Shown: positions 1 to 8,463 of the stretch, one piece after another
Position numbering within the stretch: the first letter of the stretch is position 1
Layout of the letters: each line of letters starts with the position of its first letter
Assembly (NCBI GenBank): GCA_001464545.1
Contig: LNFC01000003.1
Location: forward strand, 1 to 38,567
Direction of reading: 5' to 3'
Origin: Acidobacteria bacterium Ga0077551
GTDB lineage: Bacteria > Pseudomonadota > Alphaproteobacteria > Caulobacterales > Hyphomonadaceae
DNA length: 38,567 nucleotides
Notes under the pieces: generated by a model
What the model was told of the DNA's origin: nothing
Database searches by the model: none
What the model saw: only the letters and a program-made list of their open reading frames with translations
Program-made: the position numbers and the translations under genes

Positions 1-2
1 AG

Positions 3-98
3 AGCCCGACATTGCGCGGATATCTCGGCGGCCTGGACCTGCTATTTGCAAATGCCATCCTGCTCGCTCCGTCGAGAGCCGCTTCAGGGGCAGACTAG
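3..98 (+). CDS. Possible 3' end of a gene cut by the window edge
   Basis: An open frame enters from the left edge and stops at TAG 96-98. It gives about 31 residues, beginning SPTLRGYLGGLDLLF. The third codon positions are mostly G or C, as in the clear genes of this window. There is too little sequence to recognise a family, and a chance open frame cannot be excluded. Confidence 0.2.
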   Translation, partial: SPTLRGYLGGLDLLFANAILLAPSRAASGAD

Positions 99-328
99 TC
101 GATAGGGGGCGCGCAAAGGCAATAGCGTGAAAGTGTCCATGATACTGCCAGAGCAAAAGGTGTCGGACCTGACTGACCTGAGTCCCTATTGGCCGCGCAA
201 TGACAGTCGGAGCAATCCTCGCGATTCACAAGGTGTGAGTGATCTGGCCCGAGCATTCTGCGGCCACTTACTAAGGCCGAGTGAATCAATCGCAGTGAGT
301 TTTACTTCTGTTTTCACGTCAGATTCGT

Positions 329-353
329 CTGTCGTCTGTAGAAGATACGACAG
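329..353 (+). promoter_or_regulatory. Inverted repeat over the ribosome-binding region of the diguanylate cyclase gene
   Basis: Perfect 7-base arms CTGTCGT (329-335) and ACGACAG (347-353) are separated by 11 bases and end two bases before the ATG at 356. The only GAAG-like ribosome-binding sequence (341-344) lies in the loop. It could be an operator for a dimeric repressor or an mRNA hairpin controlling access to the start. The symmetry is seen directly; the function is inference. Confidence 0.4.
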
Positions 354-355
354 TC

Positions 356-1594
356 ATGACAAATGCTGCCACACCTTTAGAAAACCGGCTGCCGATCGAG
401 CGTCGCTCGATACCGGCACCTGTTGATATCGACGCGCGCGTCAGGTCGGAACTGTTTGACATGCACGTCGCCATTGACCGCAAGGTCTCCTGGCTCAGTG
501 CACTTCCTGCCCTGTTTGTCGGCATCTGGGCATTGCAGTCGGGTCGCCCGGCCTTGGCCGCAATTAGTGCTGGCCTGCTCTGCCTCGCGATTGTCTTGAA
601 CATGCTTGTTCTGCCGCATTTGCAGGCCGAAATAAGTAAACCTGCGGGGCGCAAGTGGAACGCCCTGATGCTTTCGGATTTCCTGAACGGCGTCTTCTGG
701 GGCGGCGCGATGCTCCCTGTCGCGCCAGATATCGGAACCAGCGTCGAGGCGAGTTTCGTCTGCATGTTCATCATCGTCACGATGTCCCTGACGGCCATGA
801 CGAACCGTGCAGACCAGCGTGCCCTGTATGTCACTCTGGCCGGATTTTCGATCACCCTCGTTCCCCAGACGATTTATCATTTCGATGTGCTCGGTCCGAT
901 ACCGCTGATAGCAACGCTGCTTCTAGTCCCATCACTGATCCTGATCGGACGCGCGCTGCATAAGCAGATCCGGAGTATGGTACGCACCCGGATTGTGAAC
1001 GAGCATCTTTCGGACGAGCTGTCCAAAGCTCTTCGAAAGGCGCAATACCTTTCAGAAACAGACAGCCTGACTGGCCTGCTCAACCGCCGTGCCTTCGAGT
1101 CCAGGGCGCGTGCACAACAGGGCGGCGGTGTGCACGCCCTGATCCTCATAGATCTCGACCATTTCAAACAGATCAATGACACGTTTGGTCATTCCGTCGG
1201 CGATGAAGTCCTGAAACACACAGCAGACCTGATCGAGCAGCGTCTGCATTTGAATGGGTGGGGACACGAGACCGCCAGCGCGGCGGCGCGTTGGGGCGGC
1301 GAGGAGTTCATTGTATTCCTGCCGGAATGCCCGGAAACAGAAGCAGGCAGGATTGCGGAAGACATCCGCCTCGAATTGCAGAATAGCAAACTGCAGGGCT
1401 GTCCGAAAACGCTTTCAGTTACCGGGTCTATCGGGATATCACGATGGGCCGATGGGCAGACGCTTGCGCAGGCAATCAACTTTGCCGATGAGGCGATGTA
1501 CAGCGCAAAGGTCGCTGGACGAAATCAGGTGTTCGCCCACCGTGAAACAGCATCGCGGCCTGTGATCGAAGCGGCCCGGCGTGCCGGCGCCTGA
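356..1594 (+). CDS. Membrane-bound diguanylate cyclase (GGDEF protein)
   Basis: A 412-residue protein predicted to make cyclic-di-GMP from two GTP at the inner membrane. The N-terminal half (about residues 45-200) holds roughly six hydrophobic segments forming a membrane sensor module of no recognised type. The C-terminal half is a GGDEF domain, starting at the DSLTGLLNRRAF motif near residue 234, with an intact active-site GGEEF at 314-318. No RxxD inhibitory site is seen five residues upstream of GGEEF, so product feedback through the I-site is probably absent. The gene stands alone, and the ATG at 356 is preceded by an inverted repeat over a weak ribosome-binding site. Catalytic function is well supported by motif; the signal sensed is unknown. 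Confidence 0.93.
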   Translation: MTNAATPLENRLPIERRSIPAPVDIDARVRSELFDMHVAIDRKVSWLSALPALFVGIWALQSGRPALAAISAGLLCLAIVLNMLVLPHLQAEISKPAGRKWNALMLSDFLNGVFWGGAMLPVAPDIGTSVEASFVCMFIIVTMSLTAMTNRADQRALYVTLAGFSITLVPQTIYHFDVLGPIPLIATLLLVPSLILIGRALHKQIRSMVRTRIVNEHLSDELSKALRKAQYLSETDSLTGLLNRRAFESRARAQQGGGVHALILIDLDHFKQINDTFGHSVGDEVLKHTADLIEQRLHLNGWGHETASAAARWGGEEFIVFLPECPETEAGRIAEDIRLELQNSKLQGCPKTLSVTGSIGISRWADGQTLAQAINFADEAMYSAKVAGRNQVFAHRETASRPVIEAARRAGA

Positions 1595-1969
1595 CGGCGG
1601 GGTTGGCGGAGCCGGCGCTTTTGTTCGTATCGCAATGCTTTGATCCCCGATACCTCACGCGTTTGAAGCCACGGTCGGGTGCGCATGAAGAAGCCTGAAA
1701 ACTCCAAAGCGGTCATCCGTCCTTGATCCCCCGATGACTGCAATCGGCGATAGTCCGGCCCGGTGCTGGTGATGCGATCGAATGAGAAGACTGAAGTGAC
1801 CCCGCCGCACGTCGTAACCCTCTATCAGAGCCGGCCTGGCCCTTTCCTGCCGGTTGCGCATGCCCATTGAATGGATTGCTGAAGCTTGCCAGACGCAGGA
1901 ATGCGGTATCAACCTTGGCAGGATAGGTGGGTCAGGTTTGCTGAATTCAATACCTCGGAGCAGGCCTGC
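1595..1969 (+). other. Non-coding gap of about 375 bases
   Basis: No convincing gene is seen between the diguanylate cyclase and the amine oxidase. A GC-rich stretch with a short run of T just after the cyclase stop (about 1590-1625) might be a weak terminator, but its stem is imperfect. A GGAG ribosome-binding sequence for the next gene lies at 1957-1960. Confidence 0.4.
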
Positions 1970-3310
1970 ATGGACCGACGCCGCTTTCTGGCTGTGATGA
2001 GCGCCTCGCTGGCCGCGCCCGGCCTCGCGGCCTGCGAACCTGTCAAGGCCGGGACCGTGCTTGTCATCGGCGCAGGCGTGGCGGGGCTTGCTGCGGCGCA
2101 GGCGCTGACGGCGCGCGGCGCACGCGTCACGGTGCTTGAGGCGCGCGGCCGGATCGGGGGGCGAATCCATACGAGCCGGCTCTGGCCAGATGTGCCAATT
2201 GATCTTGGCGCATCCTGGATCCACGGAACGCGCAGCAATCCACTGACCGCACTTGCGCGCGACGCGGGCGCTAGAACTCTCGCCACCAGCTATGACAGTT
2301 CAAAGCTCTACATCGCGCCAGAGCTCGCCGCACTTGGCGTGAAAGAGCGTGGCACAGACTGGGCCGCCGGCCTTGTCGAGCGCGCGCAGGAAGAGGCGCA
2401 ACACGCGGACGCCGACATGTCTCTCCGCGAGGCGGTGGACCGGATCAGCCCCGCGGGATCCCTGTCACCCGTTCGCAGCGCGCAGCTCGAACATCATCTC
2501 GCAGGCGACTACGAGCAGGAATATTCCGGTAGCGCGCGCGAACTGTCCGCCTGGTGGACCGGGGCGGACGAGGCGTTCGGCGGCGGCGATGTGCTTTTTC
2601 CCGGCGGCTATGATCAGCTCACAGATCATCTGGCGCGCGGTCTCGATATCCGCCTCAATTCGCCGGTCGCCCATGTGCGCTGGGACAGGCCGGGCGTCGA
2701 GGTCGAGCTGGCCGCTGGCGAGCGCCTTCTGGCGGGTAGGGTCATCGTCACCGTGCCGCTCGGCGTGCTCAAGGCAGGCAGCATCCGCTTCACGCCGGCG
2801 CTTTCTGCGGGCAAGCAAGCCGCCATTGACCGGCTCGGTATGGGGCTTCTCAACAAGCATTTCCTGCGCTTCGAGGCGCCTTTCTGGCCAACCGATATCG
2901 ACTGGCACGAATGTATCAAACGCGAGCCCGGTCGCTGGTCGCAATGGGTGAGCCTTGCGAAGACCGGGGCGCCGGTGCTGCTCGGCTTTACAGGCAGCGA
3001 CGCGGCGCGCCAGGTCGAGACGCTGGACGAGCGCGCCGTCCTCGCCGAAGCGAGCGCCGCCCTGCGCGACATGTTCGGCGCGGCGACGCCCGCCCCTATC
3101 GCGGCGCAGGTGACACGCTGGGCAAGCGATCCGCTCGCGGGCGGCTCCTACTCGTTCTACGCCGTCCACAGCAGCCCCGCCGACCGGAAGGCGCTGGCAA
3201 TGCCGGAAGCAGATGGCGCACTGCGCTTCGCGGGCGAAGCATGCAGCACGGATTATTTCGGCACCGTCCACGGCGCATTCATAAGCGGACAGTCCGAAGG
3301 CGCCGCGTGA
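1970..3310 (+). CDS. Flavin-containing amine oxidase, probable Tat-exported lipoprotein
   Basis: A 446-residue FAD-dependent oxidase of the monoamine/polyamine oxidase family, which oxidises amines to iminium products using oxygen. The ATG at 1970 is chosen because it follows GGAG with good spacing and begins MDRRRFLAVM, a twin-arginine-like signal. A lipobox-like LAAC places Cys22 at the lipidation site. The dinucleotide-binding motif VIGAGVAGLAAAQ and the following EARGRIGGR motif are canonical for FAD binding. The C-terminal GEACSTDYFGTVHGA motif is also typical, but the protein ends about ten residues later, slightly short of the usual C-terminal helix. The true amine substrate cannot be told from the sequence. 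It appears monocistronic. Confidence 0.9.
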   Translation: MDRRRFLAVMSASLAAPGLAACEPVKAGTVLVIGAGVAGLAAAQALTARGARVTVLEARGRIGGRIHTSRLWPDVPIDLGASWIHGTRSNPLTALARDAGARTLATSYDSSKLYIAPELAALGVKERGTDWAAGLVERAQEEAQHADADMSLREAVDRISPAGSLSPVRSAQLEHHLAGDYEQEYSGSARELSAWWTGADEAFGGGDVLFPGGYDQLTDHLARGLDIRLNSPVAHVRWDRPGVEVELAAGERLLAGRVIVTVPLGVLKAGSIRFTPALSAGKQAAIDRLGMGLLNKHFLRFEAPFWPTDIDWHECIKREPGRWSQWVSLAKTGAPVLLGFTGSDAARQVETLDERAVLAEASAALRDMFGAATPAPIAAQVTRWASDPLAGGSYSFYAVHSSPADRKALAMPEADGALRFAGEACSTDYFGTVHGAFISGQSEGAA

Positions 3311-3566
3311 GCGACGCGCGCCGGGCGCGCCCTTGCCTGGTTTGCAAACACACGCCGCAATTGGCCGCCATTCGACTACGGTCTTTTATGAATCGAACTG
3401 TTCCTGTCGCATTCAGATCGCAATCTGCTGTCCGGCAAGGGCGACCATTGCCGCCGCTTCGACTTAGAACTGGAGCGCGATTGCCTGCCTCTGGACTTGT
3501 CTGGCAGGACCGGCTTGATTGAATTGGCTGCATTCGGTTCAGGGGACTGCCACGCAGAGTTCGACA

Positions 3567-4958
3567 ATGTTGGGGGCGGTGATCAGCCAAGATGATGAAG
3601 CAGGCGGCCGAACGCCGCTCGGATCGTGGCGCATCGCGGCCTTTGCTTTGCCATGCGTTCCGGTAGCCGCGATGCTGATGCCGGTGGTGGTCTATCTGCC
3701 AAACTATTACGCCACCGATCTGGGCGTAAGCCTGGGCGCTATCGGCCTCGCCTTCGGAATCGTCCGCCTTTTCGATTTGTGGCTTGACCCGACGCTTGGC
3801 TTTCTCATCGACAAGACGAACACTCGATTTGGCCGTTTCAAGCCTTGGCTCGTGGCAGGCCTGCCGATCGCTGTGCTCTCGGTTTGGATGCTATTCATGG
3901 CGCGGCCCGGCATCGACGGCAGCTATATCCTGTTTTGGCTGATCCTGGGTTTTCTGGGTCAGTCGATGGCCACTATGGCTCATGTCGCATGGGCCGCAAG
4001 GATTGCTCCGGAATACAGTCAGCGAACGCGGGTGTTCGGCTGGTGGCAGGCGTTCACGGTGCTGGGCATGCTGATCGTCCTTGCGATGCCTCCGTTGATG
4101 AAGAGTGCCTTCGGACTCGACTATGCGTCGGGCGTGCGCGCCATGGGCTGGTTCGTCGTGTTGAGCTTGCCGGTTGCTATCCTTGTTGCGCTGTTTGCAG
4201 TGCGCGAGCCATTAGCGCTGCCAAACTCGACTGCATCCAGTTGGCGTCACTACCTGGCGCTCTTGCGTCGGCCATCCGTTCTGAGGCTGCTCGCCGCAGA
4301 CATCTTGATCGGGACAGGACCTGTGATTGCGGGCACGCTGTTCTTCTTCTTTTTCGACGCCATCCGAGGCTGGGACCGTTCGGAAGCGGGCCTGTTGTTG
4401 CTGCTCTATTTCATCGGGGCCCTGCTTGGTGCGCCGCTGTGGTCGCGGCTGGGCCGGACTTTCGGCAAGCACCGCGCGCTGAGCATTGCCGCCGTTGCCT
4501 ATTCGATCGCGCAAGCGTCGGTGTTGATCGCACCCCCTGGTCTCGCCTGGGCGATCGCCACCATGATGCTTGCGGGCGTTCCCTACAGTGCCGGTCCGAT
4601 TCTCCTGCGGGCGATGATGGCCGATCTCGGCGATGAAGAACGCTTGCACAGTGGCATCGACCGCAGCGGACTTCTCTTTGGAATGCTGAGCGGCGCCGTG
4701 AAGATTGGATCTGCGTTTGCGGTTTTCGCCTCGGTCACCTCTATCGAGGCGATGGGCTTCCGCGCTGATCTGGGCGCCGGCAATGACCCGGTTGCGTTGG
4801 CCGCATTGTCGGGCGTCTTTGCATTGGCGCCCGCTTTGTTGGGACTTGCCGGCGCGGCCCTGATCTCTGGCCATACAATGGATAAAGCCGCGCATGATGC
4901 CATCCGCCAGCAGTTGGACGCGCTTGATGCCTTACAGAAAGAGCGAGCGACGGCGTAG
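3567..4958 (+). CDS. GPH-family sugar:cation symporter (MFS)
   Basis: A 463-residue inner-membrane transporter with about 12 hydrophobic helices. The motif RLFDLWLDPTLGFLIDKT followed by TRFGRFKPW near residues 60-90 is diagnostic of the glycoside-pentoside-hexuronide symporter family (MelB/XynB type), whose members take up sugars or glycosides with a cation. The ATG at 3567 is preferred; the same frame extends upstream to a TTG at 3519, giving 16 extra unpromising residues. No sugar-catabolism genes lie next to it, so the substrate is unknown. It is likely transcribed alone. Confidence 0.88.
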   Translation: MLGAVISQDDEAGGRTPLGSWRIAAFALPCVPVAAMLMPVVVYLPNYYATDLGVSLGAIGLAFGIVRLFDLWLDPTLGFLIDKTNTRFGRFKPWLVAGLPIAVLSVWMLFMARPGIDGSYILFWLILGFLGQSMATMAHVAWAARIAPEYSQRTRVFGWWQAFTVLGMLIVLAMPPLMKSAFGLDYASGVRAMGWFVVLSLPVAILVALFAVREPLALPNSTASSWRHYLALLRRPSVLRLLAADILIGTGPVIAGTLFFFFFDAIRGWDRSEAGLLLLLYFIGALLGAPLWSRLGRTFGKHRALSIAAVAYSIAQASVLIAPPGLAWAIATMMLAGVPYSAGPILLRAMMADLGDEERLHSGIDRSGLLFGMLSGAVKIGSAFAVFASVTSIEAMGFRADLGAGNDPVALAALSGVFALAPALLGLAGAALISGHTMDKAAHDAIRQQLDALDALQKERATA

Positions 4959-5039
4959 TGCCGGCGCACCATTTGGATCCCTGCCAACTCCTCGTTCCAG
5001 ACGCGCATACTCCAAAGGTGACAAGCGGCGCATTCCGGC

Positions 5040-5120
5040 GACAAGTCCGGACTGGTGGCGATGAGGCAGCCGAATGACAGGGTCGGATCGAGCCTGCCAG
5101 CCACCGACGAGGGCGACCTC
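5040..5120 (+). repeat. Imperfect dispersed repeat, copy 1
   Basis: This stretch resembles 9383-9463. Both copies have GACAAGT, then exactly 21 bases, then an identical AGCCGAATGACA (5068-5079 here), followed by diverged GC-rich sequence sharing GCCTG and CGACC blocks. Both lie between genes in the same orientation. It may belong to a species-specific intergenic repeat family or be a worn-out mobile element end. The alignment was done by eye. Confidence 0.45.
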
Positions 5121-5223
5121 AGCCAACTTGGCCCCCTGCCGCTGCCAGCGTGGTGTGTTTCCCAAGATCCCGTTTCGGAGGATGGCGAAAAGGCGCGCTT
5201 GCCCCGAGCCATGCGGCGGCGCC

Positions 5224-5568
5224 TCACGCGTTTGCTCTTTGGGGCCCCAGAAGCAAAGCCCTGAGGTCACCTTTTACCTGGTAGCTCGCAATAAGCAGGT
5301 AGATGGTCAGAAAGATCATTCCGCCGAAGAACGCGATGAAACCGAGCGCGAGACCGGAAAGCGAAAAATGGTGCCTCCAGGCTGTCCAAAGAGCGGACAG
5401 CGCGAGAAAGCCCATGAAATCGAGATTGAATTGTCCAGGCCAATTCACGGCGCTCAAGTCGCCGACGAAGACGGCAAGCAGGTTCCATCCGTGATCTGCG
5501 ATCACGAGGGCGGTGTACCCTGAGAGGGCTACAAGGAACAGCACCAGAAAACTCCGAAACAAAATCAC
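5224..5568 (-). CDS. Small conserved-looking membrane protein, function unknown
   Basis: A 114-residue protein with three hydrophobic stretches: about residues 3-25, 50-62 and 70-95. Between the first two is the segment HGWNLLAVFVGDLSAVNWPGQFNLDFM. The layout resembles short three-helix membrane proteins of unknown function found in alphaproteobacteria. Its ATG overlaps the TGA of the upstream reading frame (ATGA at 5565-5568), which suggests translational coupling. The regular hydrophobic pattern supports a real gene. No enzymatic motif is seen. Confidence 0.65.
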   Translation of the reverse strand: MILFRSFLVLFLVALSGYTALVIADHGWNLLAVFVGDLSAVNWPGQFNLDFMGFLALSALWTAWRHHFSLSGLALGFIAFFGGMIFLTIYLLIASYQVKGDLRALLLGPQRANA

Positions 5569-6134
5569 GCCTTGTCCTCCTTCGCACGATCCGCATTTTG
5601 CTGCGCCTCATGGCCTGCGTCGCCAATCAGGAAAAGCTCTGTTCGAGCCACCCCGCAACTACGTCTGAGGTAATCGAGCGCGAAACTTCCGTTGGAATTT
5701 TCCGCCAAGACGATCACTGAGATCAACAGATGCACGCTTGCCGGCCCATCTGCGTCTCGCCGTGACACAAGGTTGATTGTGGGTCCCGAGATCCCAGCAA
5801 ACCAATGCCTCGCAGCCTCAATCTTTCCAGTCGGTCCAGCCTCAACATCCCGGATCCGGATTTTCGACAACCCGGCGCCAGAGAACTCCAATTGATCCAG
5901 CCTCGGGATAACAACATCTTCCTCGAACCACCTGGCTCCATCTGCACAGTCTTTCCATCCAACTGCGCCCTCTAGAAACAAGTTCAACGTATTGGGCGAT
6001 GGTGCGCCGCCAGCTATTGGAAGAGTTCGCGCCTTAAGCCCCGCACCGGCGAGGCGGTGCATCTCTTTGGTGGCACGTCCGGATACCCCTCTGTGCGGCC
6101 CCGGCGAAGATACGGTTTTTTGGGAACGTGGCAT
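5565..6134 (-). CDS. Uncertain protein-coding gene, family not recognised
   Basis: An open frame of 189 codons on the minus strand, coupled by an ATGA overlap to the small membrane protein downstream. The predicted protein is soluble and mixed alpha/beta in appearance, with a C-terminal Ala/Asp/Lys-rich tail. No known domain was recognised. The start is unclear: the ATG at 6134 has no good ribosome-binding site, and an internal ATG at 6062 has only AAAGAG immediately before it. The overlap with the next gene is the best evidence that it is real. It could instead be a chance open frame. Confidence 0.4.
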   Translation of the reverse strand: MPRSQKTVSSPGPHRGVSGRATKEMHRLAGAGLKARTLPIAGGAPSPNTLNLFLEGAVGWKDCADGARWFEEDVVIPRLDQLEFSGAGLSKIRIRDVEAGPTGKIEAARHWFAGISGPTINLVSRRDADGPASVHLLISVIVLAENSNGSFALDYLRRSCGVARTELFLIGDAGHEAQQNADRAKEDKA

Positions 6135-6220
6135 TTGTCACAGGCGAAGGACGGCGCGTGTTCCTATCCGTTCCGCTTCCGGGCCGCCGCAAACACGCCC
6201 CTGCGAAATGAACTACAGTC

Positions 6221-6598
6221 TCAATCGCCGGACATGGCGCGAAGCACCTTTGCCATCGCTTCGAGCCTCGACTGCGAGTCTGATCGATCAATGACGGCGT
6301 GGCATTTGCGACGGGCACGGATCAGATCCGTTTCCTGGCTGAGCTCGTCATCCCCTCCCTCAAACAGCTGATCGACAGGTACGACGAAAAACCGGGCGAG
6401 CTCATACAGCATGCCCGCAGAAACCCGGTTCGCCCCGGTTTCATACTTCTGCAGCTGCTGGTGACTGATGCTGAGGGCCTCTGCCAGTTCTGAAAGCGTC
6501 AGTGCGGCATCTGCCCGAAGCCGGCGCACATTCGCACCTACCACGCGGTCAGCCGCGACGGCTTTCCGGTCTGATCGTTTGTCCTCAGACATCTTCAT
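6221..6598 (-). CDS. XRE-family helix-turn-helix regulator
   Basis: A 125-residue DNA-binding protein. Residues about 18-80 form a Cro/CI-type domain: VGANVRRLRADAALTLSELAEALSIS, then HQQLQKYETGANRVSAGMLYELARFF, the classical order of recognition and dimer helices. A short helical tail follows. Two start codons are close together (6598 and 6592); the second has GGCGGGG at a better distance. It lies downstream of the desaturase/membrane-protein operon on the same strand, 196 bases away, so it may be a separate unit. Targets are unknown. Confidence 0.9.
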   Translation of the reverse strand: MKMSEDKRSDRKAVAADRVVGANVRRLRADAALTLSELAEALSISHQQLQKYETGANRVSAGMLYELARFFVVPVDQLFEGGDDELSQETDLIRARRKCHAVIDRSDSQSRLEAMAKVLRAMSGD

Positions 6599-6794
6599 GC
6601 CCCGCCACGGACCAGCAATAAGGCCGTTCTATAAAATGAGCGTACCATGCAGAATCCTCAGCTTGTCATCAGGGCGCAATCAGCAGCCGTTGCGCCGGGC
6701 CACCGAAACAAACTGGCATGGCTGCAAATCCCGAAATCGCACCGGGTGGAAACACCGCGTTCCAATGACTGGACAGGAGCGACTGGGCCCATCA

Positions 6795-7436
6795 TCAGGA
6801 ACCTCGATCAGAGCCAGGCTGGGCCAGATTTGCCCGCGAGGCCGGCGCTGCCCCGTGCAGCGGCTCCCTTTGAACAGAGTGCAGCCCGGCGATTACAGCG
6901 ACCAGCCACAGCGCGGTCAGGAAATGGTAGGCATGCCAGCTCGCGGCAGCGTCCAGAAACGGTGACTGGCGTACGAGAAGAAGGTTGGGCGCCATCAGCG
7001 CGAACCCCGTCGCCAGGTACGCCCTGTGTTTTCTGCCGCTATGAGTGGCGAGAAGCAGCGCTCCCGCCGCGATCAGGACCAGGAAGATCAGGCCGCCCCA
7101 TGCGCCGCCTGTGACCGCGGCGAATGCCGTAACGCCTGCACAGGTCACAACCGCCATGAGCGGCAGCCTCCACCCGCGGAGCCTGGCAACCTCCGAGACG
7201 ATAAGAACCAGCCCAAATACGCCGCCGGCCTGCGCGGCGAGCCGGTGAGCGGGCGCAAGCAGTTCTTCAGCGCCTGAGGCAATGCGAGTGATGCCGATTA
7301 TTGCAGCCAAACCGAAAAACATCACACCAATCGAGCCGAGCGCCTGCCCGTCCAGCCACAGGCGGTGCGCGCCCCAGACCGCTGCGGCGCAGATTGCGAT
7401 TTCCGGCAGTGTGTAGTGAAGAGGCATGGCGCTCAC
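6795..7436 (-). CDS. Multi-pass membrane protein of unknown function, coupled to the desaturase
   Basis: A 213-residue integral membrane protein with about six or seven hydrophobic helices and a short polar C-terminal tail. Its start overlaps the stop of the fatty acid hydroxylase gene (7433-7436), so the two are almost certainly cotranscribed and translationally coupled. Histidines at the ends of helices (LHYTLPE, GAHRLW, AHRLAA, WHAYHFL) are notable and could bind metal or a lipid head group, but no catalytic motif is recognised. The operon context suggests a role with the membrane hydroxylase. Confidence 0.75.
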   Translation of the reverse strand: MSAMPLHYTLPEIAICAAAVWGAHRLWLDGQALGSIGVMFFGLAAIIGITRIASGAEELLAPAHRLAAQAGGVFGLVLIVSEVARLRGWRLPLMAVVTCAGVTAFAAVTGGAWGGLIFLVLIAAGALLLATHSGRKHRAYLATGFALMAPNLLLVRQSPFLDAAASWHAYHFLTALWLVAVIAGLHSVQREPLHGAAPASRANLAQPGSDRGS

Positions 7437-8374
7437 TCTGCCGGCGCCGAAGGAACGCGGTTGGGGCCCCTGAGGCGCACGATACCAGCGTCACGCATGA
7501 TCGAAGCGCTGGTCTGGCGCGAATTGTCGTGACTCCATCCAGGCGGCGCAAACACGTAGCGCAGTCGTTGCCCGAAAGTCAGCCCGGGCTGGGATACGTC
7601 GCGCGCAATTCCCGCATACTCATGGAAGAGGACCTTGATGGGGTTGTAGGTCTCGATGTTCTTGACCAGTCCGTAGGCGGGCGGATCAGCGGCTTCCTCG
7701 GCTACGAACGTTCCGAAAAGGCGGTCCCAAATAATCAGCGTACCGGCATAGTTCGCGTCGAGATAACGGGGATTGGCGCCGTGATGCACGCGGTGATGAG
7801 ACGGTGTGTTGAAGATCGCTTCGTACCAGCGCGGCATCTTGTTGATCGTTTCGGTGTGAAGGAAGAATTGATAGGTCGCGTTGAGCACACCGCAGAATGT
7901 CACCAGCAACGGATCGAACCCGATCAGCACCAATGGGATCTTCAACAGCATCGTGCCTGTGAAGTGTTTGGTCCAGGATTGCCTCAGGGCTACCGACAGA
8001 TTGTATTGCTGGCTCGAGTGATGGACCACGTGCATGGCCCAGACCCAGCGGCACCGGTGGGCGATGCGGTGGTGCACGTAAAAGCGAAGATCATCGAGCA
8101 CAAAGCAGAGCGCAAAGGCCGCCCATGTGACGGGGATACTCGTTATCTGAAAAGGTGTCGCGAGCGATAGCAACCCGTAGGTTATGAACGCCGTCAGCGC
8201 GTTGGCTGGCCCGCTGGCGAGCCCGAGAAAAATCCCCAGCGCGCTGTCTTTGGCGACGTAACGGCCTCTGGCCCGGAACACGAAGATGGCGACCAGTTCG
8301 ATCGCAATCATTGCGAGAAACAAGCCAATCGAAATCAGCTCAATGGGAAGGTCCATGGCCTGTTGGACACTCAT
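7433..8374 (-). CDS. Sterol desaturase / fatty acid hydroxylase family protein
   Basis: A 313-residue membrane di-iron enzyme of the fatty acid hydroxylase superfamily, which hydroxylates or desaturates lipid substrates using oxygen. The family's histidine clusters are all visible: HHRIAH, HVVHHS and PSHHRVHHG, with further His residues around FFLHTET. Several hydrophobic segments precede and separate them. The ATG at 8374 is chosen because GGGAG stands seven bases upstream; longer frames would run into the divergent LysR gene. It heads an operon with the membrane protein at 6795-7436 and shares an 89-base divergent control region with the LysR regulator. The substrate (sterol, fatty acid or alkylglycerol) is not determined. 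Confidence 0.92.
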   Translation of the reverse strand: MSVQQAMDLPIELISIGLFLAMIAIELVAIFVFRARGRYVAKDSALGIFLGLASGPANALTAFITYGLLSLATPFQITSIPVTWAAFALCFVLDDLRFYVHHRIAHRCRWVWAMHVVHHSSQQYNLSVALRQSWTKHFTGTMLLKIPLVLIGFDPLLVTFCGVLNATYQFFLHTETINKMPRWYEAIFNTPSHHRVHHGANPRYLDANYAGTLIIWDRLFGTFVAEEAADPPAYGLVKNIETYNPIKVLFHEYAGIARDVSQPGLTFGQRLRYVFAPPGWSHDNSRQTSASIMRDAGIVRLRGPNRVPSAPAE

Positions 8375-8434
8375 CAATGCACTCCCGCCTGCCGCAGCTA
8401 GGTGCAGCAGGTCAGAACGGACCACAATTGAATA

Positions 8435-8449
8435 ATAATCGGAGATTAT
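8435..8449. promoter_or_regulatory. LysR-type operator (T-N11-A palindrome) in a divergent promoter
   Basis: A perfect inverted repeat ATAATC-GGA-GATTAT sits between the desaturase start (8374) and the LysR start (8464). Its inner part, TAATC-N3-GATTA, is exactly the T-N11-A arrangement bound by LysR-type regulators. The surroundings are AT-rich compared with the rest of the window, as expected for a promoter. Confidence 0.7.
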
Positions 8450-8463
8450 GTACCAGATGGAAC

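Noticed and set aside
4932..5270. Minus-strand frame with RHQSGL and RRLSPLEYARLE, resembling the tail of an IS3-type transposase
   Set aside because: Only a few residues match, the order is disturbed, and no other transposase part or terminal repeat is near; the dispersed repeat at 5040 explains part of it.
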